Positions 7,499 through 17,141 of a DNA stretch of 64,000 bases are shown piece after piece; position 1 is the first letter of the stretch, and the number at the start of each line of letters is the position of its first letter. The stretch spans positions 1 through 64,000 of the forward strand of contig CBDETN010000026.1 of the NCBI GenBank assembly GCA_965242915.1. The letters are read 5' to 3'. The notes beneath the pieces were generated by a model. The model had not been told where the DNA came from, did not search any database, and was given only the letters and a program-made list of their open reading frames with translations. The position numbers were made by a program, and so were the translations under genes. The stretch comes from CAJXII01 sp965242915 (GTDB lineage Bacteria; Campylobacterota; Campylobacteria; Campylobacterales; Arcobacteraceae).

Positions 7499-8692
7499 AT
7501 GCAAAACAACAAACAAGCTTTTTCATTTGTTGAAATAATTATCACTATATCTATTATTGTACTCCTTGCTGTTATATGAATTTCTTCAAATCAATGATAC
7601 CAAGATAATATCAATAACACCAAAATAGTATCAGATATAGAAACTATAAACAACGCTTTAGAATCTTACATTCAAGAAAATTCTACTCTTCCTATGCCTT
7701 GATGAAATATCAACTTTTTTACAATAGATACAAGTTATTCTCATTCATATGATGATGTTGAAACTTTTTGAGTTTATGGAAGTATCACAGAAGATACATT
7801 ACCTAAAAAATATCTTGATGTTTTACCATTAGATCCAAGAACAAACAATTATTATTCATATTGAAAAACTAAAGGTAGTGCAAAAATAGTTGCTAATCAA
7901 TTTGAGATAGCTTCTGTACAAAAGATAAATGAAGAGTATCAAGCAAAAGTAACTTGAAATTATACTGCTGAAGCTTGACCTTATAATTTAATAAGAGAAT
8001 ATAACGGAAGTAATTTTGTATATAATAAATCAAAAGCTAATCTACCATACAACCCCGAAGAATTAATTTTAATAGCAACAGTCAATGGAGAGATTAAAAG
8101 GGAATGAGATACTATAGAAGCTACAAGTTGAAATTTAGAAATATTTTTCTCTGATGGCTCTGTTTCTGTTTTAGAAAATTGATGAAAAATCACTTTAACT
8201 AAATTATCATTTCCAAGTGAAAATAATTTAAATACTTTAGTAAAATTATCACTTTGAGCTTGAACGATATGGACAAGGGCAACTCATTTAAATGATGGTT
8301 CTGAATTTGAAGTTTATACAACTGATAATACAGCAGCAGTTAGAGGAACTATATTTTGAGTAACAAAACTAACTGCTTCATCTCCAACAGAGATTTTAGT
8401 TATAGAGTGAGAAGTTGAAGTGTATGAGAATGAAACTAAAACAAAAATCATAGATTTAGAAAAAGATGAAAGCACAAGTATTGTTGAATGATATATAGAC
8501 TGAATACCTAGTATAGAAAAGAGCGATTATGAGAGTATTGAAGATAATTTTATAGTTAAAGAAGATATTAGAGGAGCTGAAACTGTAGCTATGATTGATG
8601 AAGAAATTATTGAGAAAGAAGATGAAACTAACACTGATGATATACCTGAAACATGAACAAAAGATATAGCAGTTGAAATATGAATAGGTGAT
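7499..8692 (+). CDS. Pilin-like/FecR-domain protein in an alternative genetic code (TGA = Gly), 3' end cut by IS
   Basis: From ATG 7499 the frame runs about 398 codons with no TAA or TAG but 20 TGA. If TGA is glycine, the protein starts with a type IV pilin-like leader and hydrophobic helix (AFSFVEIIITISIIVLLAVI) and has a FecR-like domain in the middle, including TDNTAAVRGTIF followed by a TGA where FecR proteins have glycine. TGG is used once (TIWTR), so TGA is not simply tryptophan. TGA as glycine is known from Gracilibacteria and Absconditabacteria (code 25). The gene cannot be translated by the host code. It is cut at 8692 by an IS; a spurious in-frame TAA follows at 8726. Confidence 0.85.
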
Positions 8693-10025
8693 TATAATAC
8701 CCCAAGAAGACAAGACAACTTTTTCTAAATCCTTATTCTCTTTTTCACCTGTTACCTTATGCCACAATTTCAACTAATTTATCATAATCCTTATTATTAA
8801 TTTTTAAACTATCATAATAAAAACTCATTGGTTTTTTATAATTTAAAGTTTGATGAAATCTTTTATGATTATAAAAATCAATATAATCTTTCACATCAGT
8901 TTTTAACTCTTTAATTGTGTTATATTCATTTAGATAAATTCTTTCAACTTTTGCACTTCGCCAGAATCTCTCTATACAAATATTATCAGTAGCTCTACCT
9001 TTACCATCCATTGAGATAATGATGCCATTATCTTTTAAAGTCTGTGTATGGATATGACTTGTGTATTGACTGCCTTGATCTGTATTAAATATTTCAGGTT
9101 TACCATATAGCGATAATGCTTCATTTAGAACATCCATTGTTAAAGCTGAATCCATAGTGTTGGATATTTTCCAAGATAGTACAGCTTTAGAATACCAATC
9201 AATTATAGCTGCTAAATAAACCATGCCGCCATTAATCTTGATATATGTTATATCCGTACTCCATACTTGATTTGCTTTTACTATGTCAACTCCTCTAAGC
9301 TTGTAAGAGTATTTTTTATGTTGCTTATCTGGTATTGATAGATTTATTGGTTTAACTGCTAATATTGGCTTTAAACCCATCTCTTGTCTATATTTATAAA
9401 CAGTATTCAAACTTATATTGTATCCATCTTCTAAAAGTTGCTGATGAACTTTTAAAGCTCCATATATTGGTATTTGCTCATAAATATCATTTATCTTATC
9501 TTTGAGTGATATTTTATGCTTATTTTCTATAGGCTTATAATATAAGCTGCTTGGATTTAATTTTATAAGTTTACATTGAGTTGATACTGAAATATATGTT
9601 AGCTTAGACTCTATCAACTCTTTTTTATTAGATAAGTCCAAGCTTTGTAGCTTTCCCTCAAGCCATTCCTTTTCAACTGTCATTTTACCTACTATCTTTG
9701 CATAATCATCTATTTTAGATTGTAATTTTAAGTTTTCGTCTTTATATTCTTTGATAGCCTTTGCAGGCTCCATTGCCAACTCTGCATTATCCAAAAATAT
9801 CTTCTTCCAATTTTGGATATTTTTAGGTGTTATATTATTTTTACTTGCTATCTCATTTAAAGTCTTTTCACCTTTTAAAACTTCTAAAACAATTTTTGTT
9901 TTAAATTTTGCTGTAAATATTCTTCTTTTTGTACTCATTTTTTACCCCTATTAAATATTTTATTATTTTAACTTTTTAGGAATAAGAATCTTATTTTTTC
10001 GTTCTTATTTTCTTGGGGTATTATA
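8693..10025 (-). mobile_element. IS3-type insertion sequence, copy 2 (complete, inverted)
   Basis: The same 1333-bp element as 3179-4511, in opposite orientation, with the same terminal repeats. Its left edge interrupts the alternative-code gene and its right edge interrupts a conjugation-type membrane protein gene. The flanks (GTGAT and GTTTG) show no target duplication. Confidence 0.92.
8757..9938 (-). CDS. IS3-type transposase, OrfA and OrfB in one frame
   Basis: A 393-residue product identical to that at 3266-4447 except Gly instead of Glu in the WLE(E/G)KLQ segment near residue 95. All catalytic motifs (STDITYIK, NTDQGSQYTS, NICIERFWRS) are retained. Near-identity of the two copies indicates recent transposition or gene conversion. 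Confidence 0.93.
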   Translation of the reverse strand: MSTKRRIFTAKFKTKIVLEVLKGEKTLNEIASKNNITPKNIQNWKKIFLDNAELAMEPAKAIKEYKDENLKLQSKIDDYAKIVGKMTVEKEWLEGKLQSLDLSNKKELIESKLTYISVSTQCKLIKLNPSSLYYKPIENKHKISLKDKINDIYEQIPIYGALKVHQQLLEDGYNISLNTVYKYRQEMGLKPILAVKPINLSIPDKQHKKYSYKLRGVDIVKANQVWSTDITYIKINGGMVYLAAIIDWYSKAVLSWKISNTMDSALTMDVLNEALSLYGKPEIFNTDQGSQYTSHIHTQTLKDNGIIISMDGKGRATDNICIERFWRSAKVERIYLNEYNTIKELKTDVKDYIDFYNHKRFHQTLNYKKPMSFYYDSLKINNKDYDKLVEIVA

Positions 10026-10597
10026 GTTTGCTCTTCTTGATAAGTTTCTTCTTCTTTTTTCTCTTCTTTATATCTGTTTTGATTATTTTCTTGTTGATAA
10101 GTCTTTGATTTATCACTTTTATAAAATTCTTCTTGTTTATAATAACTCTCGTATTGCTGATTAAAATCTTCTTTAGGATTTTCTTTTTCATAACTATTTT
10201 TTGCTTTTCTAAAATCAAAAGTTGTAAAAAATATAAATAATGATTTGAAAAATGAAGCTATCCATTTAAAAAGATTTAATAGTTTGTAATAAATAGTTAA
10301 AAAGAAAACATAACTATTTATTGATAATCGTTTTATTATCAAAAATTGAAATACAATATATTTAGTTACAGTTGGTATATGGGGTAATATCAAACCTATA
10401 CCTATTAATGTATAAAATGACATTATAGGATATGCAAAAACTAAATAGAATCTATAACTTGAAAATATTAATTTTGGTATTATATTTTTTGCATTTTGAG
10501 AAATAAACCAAGCTATTGCTATTACTAAAAGTGAAGCAACTATTAATCTTAAAGGGTATCCAGTAAGATTATAAATAATATTTTCTACATTTTCCAT
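10026..10597 (-). pseudogene. Membrane protein of a conjugation locus, C-terminus cut by IS
   Basis: The reading frame continues to 9968 but everything left of 10025 is IS sequence, so about 190 native residues remain. There are three or four hydrophobic segments in the first 115 residues (for example LRLIVASLLVIAIAWFI and FLTIYYKLL), then a strongly charged Lys/Glu/Gln-rich tail. It starts 3 bases after the TraG-like fragment, so the two were cotranscribed. I do not recognise the family; the link to conjugation is by position. Confidence 0.5.
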
Positions 10598-10600
10598 ATT

Positions 10601-11152
10601 CTAATTATCCAAATTTATATATTCAATATTATTCATATAGTCACCTGCATTTATTTTAAATGGTTTTATCTTGCTATACCGATTAAAAATATAATCTTTA
10701 TAATAAGGCTTTATTTTAAATTTTGCAGGTAATTTATTAGCTGTTATAAAAAGGGCTTCATTATCTTTTATCATTCTAATTTCATCTACTCTCATAACTG
10801 GTTGGTCTTTAAAATAAAAATTTCCATTTATATCAACTCTTATTTCTTCTTTTAAACCAAACATTTCAGATAAATTTTTAGTTGTTGGTAAATCAGCACC
10901 ATTGTAATATAACTTATTTGATATACCACCATTTATAATTGTTTGTGCATTTGTCTTTCCATATTTATTTTCTAGTTGATTTACATCTTGAAGCATTATA
11001 GAAATAGAAATATTATATTTTCTGATTGTTGTTATTGTTGTGTCAAAGTCTGGTAAGTTCATGTTTCCAAATTCATCTAAAAGAGCATAAATAGGTAAGT
11101 CGTGTTTTTTTGGTAAAGTTTCCATCATATGACTAAAAAATTGATGATAAAC
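10601..11152 (-). pseudogene. TraG/VirD4-type coupling protein, C-terminal fragment
   Basis: About 183 residues matching the C-terminal half of type IV coupling ATPases: Walker B LPIYALLDEFGNM, then TTIRKYNISISIMLQDVNQL and KLYYNGADLPTTKNLSEMFG, which are conserved in TraG/TraD/VirD4. The N-terminal membrane part and Walker A are missing because an IS21 end begins at 11153; the apparent TTG start comes from IS sequence. It is a relic of a conjugative element. Confidence 0.8.
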
Positions 11153-12126
11153 TGCAAAAATCACTCCCAAAAAGACACCATATCACTTTCTAAAAAGACA
11201 CCCTAGCGGTTAACAAAAAGACACCGTATCACTTTTTATCTGGACACTTTTAATAAAAAAGTGATAGGAAAGTTTAAATTAAGTTTATTTGCTGGATTAA
11301 AACTAATTTAAGTTTGAGATATTCTCCATATTAAACTACACTTCTAAAAATATTAGGAGTGTATCAATGAGGAGAGTTTTAATGAAACAGATTAAAGAGA
11401 TACTAAAATTAAAGTATCAAATGGATTTCTCATATAGGAGAATAGCAAAGAGTCTTGGTGTATCTAGATCTGCTGCAGCTGAATATTGTAGAAGATTTGA
11501 GATATTACCAGATAAACTGGAAGATTTTTTATTGCATGATGAAGATATTATGTATAAAATGCTTTTCCCTGAACAAACTATATTACACAGGCAATCTTTA
11601 AGACCTAAACCTGATGTTGAATATATTGATAAAGAAATTCGTAAAAAAGGTGTTACATATCTATTGTTATGGCAAGAGTATAAAGAGCAGAATCCTGATG
11701 GTTATGGATACACTCAATTTAAAACTTATTATCATAAATATAAAAAGAAATTAAACCCATCAATGAGACAAATACACTTAAATGGTGAAAAATTATTTGT
11801 AGATTATAGTGGTGTTACTGTTCCTATTTATAATAGTAAAACAGGAGTTATTTCAAAAGCTCAAATATTTGTAGCAGTATTAGGAGCATCAGGTTATACA
11901 TATGTAGATGCAACACCTAGTCAAAAGCAAGAATACTTTATAAAGTCGCACACAAAAGCTTTTAACTTCTTTGGAGGAGTACCTAAAATATTAGTACCAG
12001 ATAACCTAAAAAGTGCAGTTATTTCAAATAATAAAGATGGGATTGTTTTAAATGAAAGTTATAAAGCAATGGCAAATCATTATGGGTGTGTAATTGAACC
12101 AGCAAGACCATATAAACCAAAAGATA
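11153..12126 (+). mobile_element. IS21-family element, truncated copy
   Basis: Begins with the terminal repeat TGCAAAAATCACTCCC inside the TraG-like gene and carries the first half of istA. At 12126 it stops and Rhs sequence begins; comparison with the full copy (14116-16723) places the break after codons for KPKD. istB and the far terminus are lost. Confidence 0.88.
11367..12126 (+). pseudogene. istA: IstA transposase, N-terminal half
   Basis: Identical to the first about 253 residues of the complete IstA at 14971-16509 except Leu for Ser in HRQ(L/S)RPKPD. It has the helix-turn-helix (RRIAKSLGVSRSAAAEYCR) and the first catalytic Asp (FVDYSGVTV) but ends before the rest of the integrase core. 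The last residues TKKY come from the fused downstream sequence. Confidence 0.9.
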
Positions 12127-13330
12127 CAAAAAAATACTAAACGGTAACACAACCTTTTATATAGGTAAACACTATGAAGAAGAATACACCCAAAACAATA
12201 CACTCTTAAAAAAGAATTACATCTACGCTGGCAACGAGTTAATAGCAATTCATACAACAGAAGATGACGGCAATCTAATTCTCCCTCAAAACAGATACTT
12301 ACATAAAGATTCACTAGGTTCAATAGATACTATCACAAATGAATCAGGAGTAGTAATTCAAAGATTAGCCTACACTCCTTTCGGTAAACAAATCACACAA
12401 TCTTGGATAAATCAAAATCAATCTATTAAACCCTTAGTCAAAAGAGGATATACTGGTCATGAGCATATTAAAGAGTTTGATTTAATACATATGAATGCAA
12501 GGATATATGACCCTACTATTGGAAGATTTCTTTCAGCAGATACAATTATCCCATATATGTATAATACTCAGTCTTTTAATAGATATAGTTATGTTAGGAA
12601 TAATCCATTAAAATATATTGATCCTTCTGGGCATTGGGGGTTTGGCGGTGATGATGATGGCGGTTGGAGCAGTATAGGTTTTGATGGTGGAAGTGTAAGC
12701 TTTGACCAAAATGGTAACTATGATGTGAGTTATGATAATGGTAGTGGATTTGGATATGATGATGGTACTTCATATTCGCATGATGATAGTGGGAATTACA
12801 CAACTGAAAATCATAATACTGGCGTGAACACAGCTGGTTGGGATACTCAAAACTATGCTAGAGAAGCAGATAGTCAGATATATGGTGGATATATAGAAGA
12901 TGTAAAAGGTAATAGTATGTTCAGTCAGAATGGTAATATATCTGCTAATATAAACGGTAAATCTTATCAAACAAATCTAACGGCAATAGTAGGATATAGG
13001 GCATTAGATAATCCATTCATAAGTTATAAAGTTGTAGCTTCATATCTTGAAGTAAAAAGTATAAACTTAACTCTAGCACATCAACAGTTCTTTTGGAGTG
13101 ATAACCGAAATAAAGGATTCTTTGATGATGGATTAGCAAGAAGAGATTACAAACACACAAAGGATGAATATTCAAATTTTAGTAGAAAATATGATGGAAA
13201 TATTCTTGATATGGCTATAGAGATGACAAATCCTGGCATATATAATACATGTAGCAATAATTGTCAAGATTATGTTGATAATGTATTAGATACGTATGGG
13301 GAGATAGAAAATGTTCTTCAAGTATATTAA
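12127..13330 (+). pseudogene. Rhs-repeat protein C-terminal part with variable toxin domain, N-terminus lost
   Basis: The frame is open from the IS21 junction, though an ATG occurs only at 12491. It has the end of the Rhs/YD shell (YIGKHYEEEY, DSLGSIDTITNESG) and the full Rhs core (RGYTGHE, MNARIYDPTIGRFLSADT, NRYSYVRNNPLKYIDPSG). After residue-equivalent 12640 the sequence changes to a Gly/Asp/Ser-rich linker and a C-terminal domain with LTLAHQQFFW and TCSNNCQDYVDNVL. A leading His and a later NCxxY/F-type Cys resemble circularly permuted papain-like (NlpC/P60, LRAT-like) toxins. As an orphan tip it may be silent unless recombined. Confidence 0.75.
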
Positions 13331-13895
13331 AAATAAAATTAGTAAATTAGATGTAATGGTTATATCTGTATTAAGTACTTTACTTGTTATTTATTTTGAA
13401 AGTATTAAAAGATTTATATTTGGACTTATTTTTTTTAGTCATTTTATTTTTCCTCCGGTAGATTTATTTGAACCTATAGTATTTGATGATTTTAATTTTA
13501 CTAAAAAAGGCTATAGTAAACAGTATGATTTAAATTATAAATATTTTGATAACTATATGATAGAAATAACTTCAAAAGAAAAGTATATAGGACGTGTACT
13601 AGCAGAAGAAGCACCAAATAAAGATGGAATAAATAAATTATATGGAAAAATCAAGATAGATTATTATTCTAATAAAAAAATATTGAAAACAAACTACATT
13701 ACTACTCATAGTGGTGGAGCTTATTCTACAACTTCAGCATCATATTTTAGTACTATAGTCCTCGATTCTTTTTATCTTCCTTTTGAACAAAAGTACTACA
13801 ATAACTTAAGTGTAAGGGTTACAGTAATAGAACCAGTTCAAAAGTTACTTAGTAATGAACTAATAGTTCGTATAGGATGTTCTCCTCATAAATGA
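13311..13895 (+). CDS. Candidate immunity protein for the Rhs toxin
   Basis: A 194-residue product whose ATG overlaps the last 20 bases of the Rhs gene, the typical toxin-immunity coupling. Residues 15-50 form one or two membrane segments (VMVISVLSTLLVIYF, FIFGLIFFSHFIF); the remainder looks like a beta-rich extracytoplasmic domain. I recognise no named immunity family. The role is inferred from position directly after a polymorphic toxin tip. Confidence 0.6.
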   Translation: MFFKYIKNKISKLDVMVISVLSTLLVIYFESIKRFIFGLIFFSHFIFPPVDLFEPIVFDDFNFTKKGYSKQYDLNYKYFDNYMIEITSKEKYIGRVLAEEAPNKDGINKLYGKIKIDYYSNKKILKTNYITTHSGGAYSTTSASYFSTIVLDSFYLPFEQKYYNNLSVRVTVIEPVQKLLSNELIVRIGCSPHK

Positions 13896-13937
13896 TTATT
13901 ATAAGAACAAAAAATAAAGAGGACAAAATAAAGAATC

Positions 13938-13961
13938 GCTGGTTCCCACTCTCCTGAGACT
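13938..13961. repeat. Partial CGTTCCC-type palindromic repeat
   Basis: GGTTCCCACTCTCCTGAGAC matches, on the opposite strand, most of the hairpin repeat at 34876-34910. It lacks the second arm. Confidence 0.6.
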
Positions 13962-13963
13962 GT

Positions 13964-13994
13964 GAAATAACCTAAATAATTTTTAGGTTATTTC
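13964..13994. terminator. Hairpin after the immunity gene
   Basis: GAAATAACCTAAA and TTTAGGTTATTTC form a perfect 13-bp stem with a 5-6 base loop, 68 bases after the immunity gene stop. A U-run is not immediate, so it is a candidate terminator only. The rest of 13896-14115 shows no gene. Confidence 0.55.
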
Positions 13995-14214
13995 AGCAAT
14001 CAAGTTTTTGATTTTTATAAATTCCAAATAATTTAATAAATCTAAAGTAATATTCTAAATTCATTGCATATATCAAGATATACTCTTCTATATCTTTTCT
14101 TATTTGTGTTAAATTTACAAATATCACTCAACAAAGACATCGTATCACAAACACTTGGACACTTACAAATTTGAAATATTCTCTAACAACATTTTAGCAT
14201 AAAGTGTCCAAGTG

Positions 14215-14955
14215 TTAATTTATTTTTGACATAATTTTTCTCATTGATGTACCTTTTAGTTCAACTCTATGTGAAGAATGTACAATCCTATCTAATATTG
14301 CATCAGCAACAGTATCATTATTTAAATAATCATACCACTGTGATACAGGAAGTTGAGAGGTGAGAATTATTGATGATAAGTCAACTCTACTTTCTATAAT
14401 TTCTAATAAATTTGTAGCATCATCAGCTGATAATGGATTTATTCCAAAGTCATCTAAAATAAGAATACTATATTTGCTAAGTTTTCGTAAGAAATTTGTA
14501 TATGTTCCATCTGCTCTTGCGATTGATATATCTTCAAGTATTGTAGGAACTCTAATATAATAAGCTTTAAATCCATCCATGATAGAACGATTAGCTAGTG
14601 CTTGTGCGAGATAAGATTTACCAGTTCCTGTTTTACCTGTAATGATAATATTTTGATAATTTCTTATAAAGTCCATATTTGCTAATCCTAAAATTTGTTC
14701 TTTATTTAAACCTCTTGTTTGCTTATAAACTAAATCTTCTAAAGTTGCTTGCTTATCTTTTATTTTTGATATATTAAAATTAAGTTTAATCCTTCTGTTG
14801 TGCTGATGTATCTCTTGGGCTTCAAGTAGGTTGTAGAGTTTCTCATTAAATGATAATTTATCATAATTTCTATCTTCAATTTGTCGTAAGTATGCTGTTT
14901 TAAAGCCTTCTAATTTTAATTCACTCATTTTATTTGTTACTGTTTCTTGGTTCAT
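14215..14955 (-). CDS. istB: IstB helper ATPase of IS21
   Basis: A 246-residue AAA+ protein. It has a family N-terminal helical domain, Walker A GKTGTGKS (about residues 107-114), Walker B ILILDDFG (about 165-172), a sensor segment ILTSQLPVSQWY, and C-terminal RIVHSSHRVELKG. IstB assists IstA in target selection and strand transfer. It lies 15 bases after istA, as expected for the IS21 operon. Intact. Confidence 0.95.
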   Translation of the reverse strand: MNQETVTNKMSELKLEGFKTAYLRQIEDRNYDKLSFNEKLYNLLEAQEIHQHNRRIKLNFNISKIKDKQATLEDLVYKQTRGLNKEQILGLANMDFIRNYQNIIITGKTGTGKSYLAQALANRSIMDGFKAYYIRVPTILEDISIARADGTYTNFLRKLSKYSILILDDFGINPLSADDATNLLEIIESRVDLSSIILTSQLPVSQWYDYLNNDTVADAILDRIVHSSHRVELKGTSMRKIMSKIN

Positions 14956-14970
14956 TTTTTTCTATCCTTT

Positions 14971-16509
14971 TTATTTATATTCTGTATTACCACGAATATT
15001 ACTGTGGTTATTTTGTGCTATATTTATAATATTATTAGCAGGCTTTTTATAATAAAGCTTTTTTGATAATATTGATTTTATAGATGCAACTGTAGTGGCA
15101 TTAATACTCATTGCATATCCTAAAGCTAAATCAACTTCATATTTTTCATATTGTTTTGCCAATGAAAGAATGGCATTTAGTTTTCTGTATGCATATGATG
15201 GAAATTGCTCTTGTTCTAATTTCATCTTTGTAAACTCTACAGTTTGAACCCCTATACTTTTTGCCCAGTTTAAATATCTTCCAGGATTAAACTTCGCATC
15301 TTGATATTGATGATTTTCAGGTTGGTGCTCTTTAATAGTTGAATATTCACTATCATAATATCTTGGATGTGTGGCAATTAGCTTTGATTTATGATAAATC
15401 TCAACTGTAGATGTTGAGTATCTTACCTCTACTTTTTCTCCTAAATATTTAAATGGTACTGAGTATCTAGCACTTTGAAGCTCTATATGATAATCTATAT
15501 TTACAGTTGCTATTTTAAACTCTTTATAAATATATTGATTAGCTGCTAGTGGTTGCAAGTATGGTTCATCTAACTCTTTAAATAAAGTATCTCTACTTTT
15601 CTTTAATCGTTTCATAACCTTAGAGTTATAAATATCAAGCAATGGAGATATAGCATCATTAAGTTCTTCAACATCAAAGAATTTTCTATGCCGAAGAACG
15701 GCTAATATCCATCTTTGAATTGCTTGAACTCCTTGTTCTGCTTTTGCTTTATCTTTTGGTTTATATGGTCTTGCTGGTTCAATTACACACCCATAATGAT
15801 TTGCCATTGCTTTATAACTTTCATTTAAAACAATCCCATCTTTATTATTTGAAATAACTGCACTTTTTAGGTTATCTGGTACTAATATTTTAGGTACTCC
15901 TCCAAAGAAGTTAAAAGCTTTTGTGTGCGACTTTATAAAGTATTCTTGCTTTTGACTAGGTGTTGCATCTACATATGTATAACCTGATGCTCCTAATACT
16001 GCTACAAATATTTGAGCTTTTGAAATAACTCCTGTTTTACTATTATAAATAGGAACAGTAACACCACTATAATCTACAAATAATTTTTCACCATTTAAGT
16101 GTATTTGTCTCATTGATGGGTTTAATTTCTTTTTATATTTATGATAATAAGTTTTAAATTGAGTGTATCCATAACCATCAGGATTCTGCTCTTTATACTC
16201 TTGCCATAACAATAGATATGTAACACCTTTTTTACGAATTTCTTTATCAATATATTCAACATCAGGTTTAGGTCTTGAAGATTGCCTGTGTAATATAGTT
16301 TGTTCAGGGAAAAGCATTTTATACATAATATCTTCATCATGCAATAAAAAATCTTCCAGTTTATCTGGTAATATCTCAAATCTTCTACAATATTCAGCTG
16401 CAGCAGATCTAGATACACCAAGACTCTTTGCTATTCTCCTATATGAGAAATCCATTTGATACTTTAATTTTAGTATCTCTTTAATCTGTTTCATTAAAAC
16501 TCTCCTCAT
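14971..16509 (-). CDS. istA: IstA transposase of IS21
   Basis: A 512-residue DDE transposase, full length for the family. The helix-turn-helix is at about residues 20-45 (RRIAKSLGVSRSAAAEYCR). Catalytic segments are FVDYSGVTVPIY, PKILVPDNLKSAV and the KDKAKAEQGVQAIQRWILA region carrying the final Glu. The C-terminal beta-barrel (ARYSVPFKYLGEKVEVRY) is present. A truncated copy lies at 11367. Confidence 0.95.
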   Translation of the reverse strand: MRRVLMKQIKEILKLKYQMDFSYRRIAKSLGVSRSAAAEYCRRFEILPDKLEDFLLHDEDIMYKMLFPEQTILHRQSSRPKPDVEYIDKEIRKKGVTYLLLWQEYKEQNPDGYGYTQFKTYYHKYKKKLNPSMRQIHLNGEKLFVDYSGVTVPIYNSKTGVISKAQIFVAVLGASGYTYVDATPSQKQEYFIKSHTKAFNFFGGVPKILVPDNLKSAVISNNKDGIVLNESYKAMANHYGCVIEPARPYKPKDKAKAEQGVQAIQRWILAVLRHRKFFDVEELNDAISPLLDIYNSKVMKRLKKSRDTLFKELDEPYLQPLAANQYIYKEFKIATVNIDYHIELQSARYSVPFKYLGEKVEVRYSTSTVEIYHKSKLIATHPRYYDSEYSTIKEHQPENHQYQDAKFNPGRYLNWAKSIGVQTVEFTKMKLEQEQFPSYAYRKLNAILSLAKQYEKYEVDLALGYAMSINATTVASIKSILSKKLYYKKPANNIINIAQNNHSNIRGNTEYK

Positions 16510-16762
16510 TGATACACTCCTAATATTTTTAGAAGTGTAGTTTAATATGGAGAATATCTCAAACTTAAATTAGTTTTAATCCAGCAAATAAACTTAATTT
16601 AAACTTACCTATCACTTTTTCAACCAAAGTGTCCAGATAAAAAGTGATACGGTGTCTTTTTGTTAACCGCTAGGGTGTCTTTTTAGAAAGTGATATGGTG
16701 TCTTTTTGGGAGTGATTTTTGCACCATTTAGTAGTATTTCTCTTTTTTTAACAAGTTGTGGT

Positions 16763-17059
16763 TCAAAGCTTGATTCTCATGGAGCGTAGCGGAATCCACA
16801 CTTGCAAATCTCTTGTAATCGCAACATCTATATTTCCATATTTTGATTTTATAGTTTTATCGTTGTAACCGTTACGATAGTTCTGATTGTCTGATTCTTG
16901 ATGTTTATCATAACCTAAGTGTGAGGTTAGCTCTTCTTGTGATGCAGTTTGTATTACCTCTTTGAGTATATTTTTAAACTCTTTTGTAATATCATCTAAT
17001 CCTGTAAATGTTCCATTAGCTATTTGTCTTTTTAATTCTTCTGTATTTAATAAATTCAT
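16763..17059 (-). pseudogene. IS256-type transposase, N-terminal fragment
   Basis: 98 codons. The first about 85 match the Mutator/IS256 N-terminus: EFKNILKEVIQTASQEELTSHLGYDKH, then NYRNGYNDKTIKSKYGNIDV and ITRD. The last 14 residues are unrelated and derive from a short GATTCTC/GGAATCC palindromic sequence at 16776-16800. The catalytic domain is absent. Confidence 0.85.
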
Positions 17060-17141
17060 TATGTAAATCCTTAATATCTTTCATATTTGATATTTTATCA
17101 AATAATCATATTTTTGGATTTACACAGTTAGATTTACAGTC
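16763..17141 (-). mobile_element. IS256-family element, remnant
   Basis: The right end (GACTGTAAATCTAAC as read on the minus strand, about 17127-17141) interrupts the STAND gene. Only the first 100 or so codons of transposase follow before sequence identity is lost near 16800. The strip 16724-16762 shows nothing recognisable. Confidence 0.7.

Larger units (their letters stand above)
14116..16723 (-). mobile_element. IS21-family insertion sequence (complete)
   Basis: Bounded on the right by TGCAAAAATCACTCCC (complement, ending 16723) and on the left by a similar but diverged end with the shared ATCACTC core. Internal AAAGACAC/GTGTCTTTTT iterations near both ends are typical of IS21 transposase-binding sites. 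It encodes istA then istB on the minus strand. Confidence 0.88.

Noticed and set aside
7499..8692. Reading the TGA-rich frame as an ordinary pseudogene
   Set aside because: All 20 stops are TGA and none TAA or TAG in AT-rich DNA, and the protein motifs stay in one frame. Random decay would give mostly TAA and frameshifts.
7499..8692. TGA as tryptophan (Mycoplasma-type code)
   Set aside because: TGG is present, and the TGA after AAVRGTIF and doubled TGA TGA sites fit Gly far better than Trp.
8456..8773. Minus-strand reading frame of 105 codons
   Set aside because: Antisense to the recoded gene and the IS end; no recognisable protein features.
3179..10025. A simple composite transposon
   Set aside because: No target duplication outside the pair, and the outer flanks are two unrelated broken genes.
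12594..12803. His-rich minus-strand frame
   Set aside because: Shadow of the Gly/Asp-rich linker of the Rhs tip (GAT read as ATC/ATG complement).
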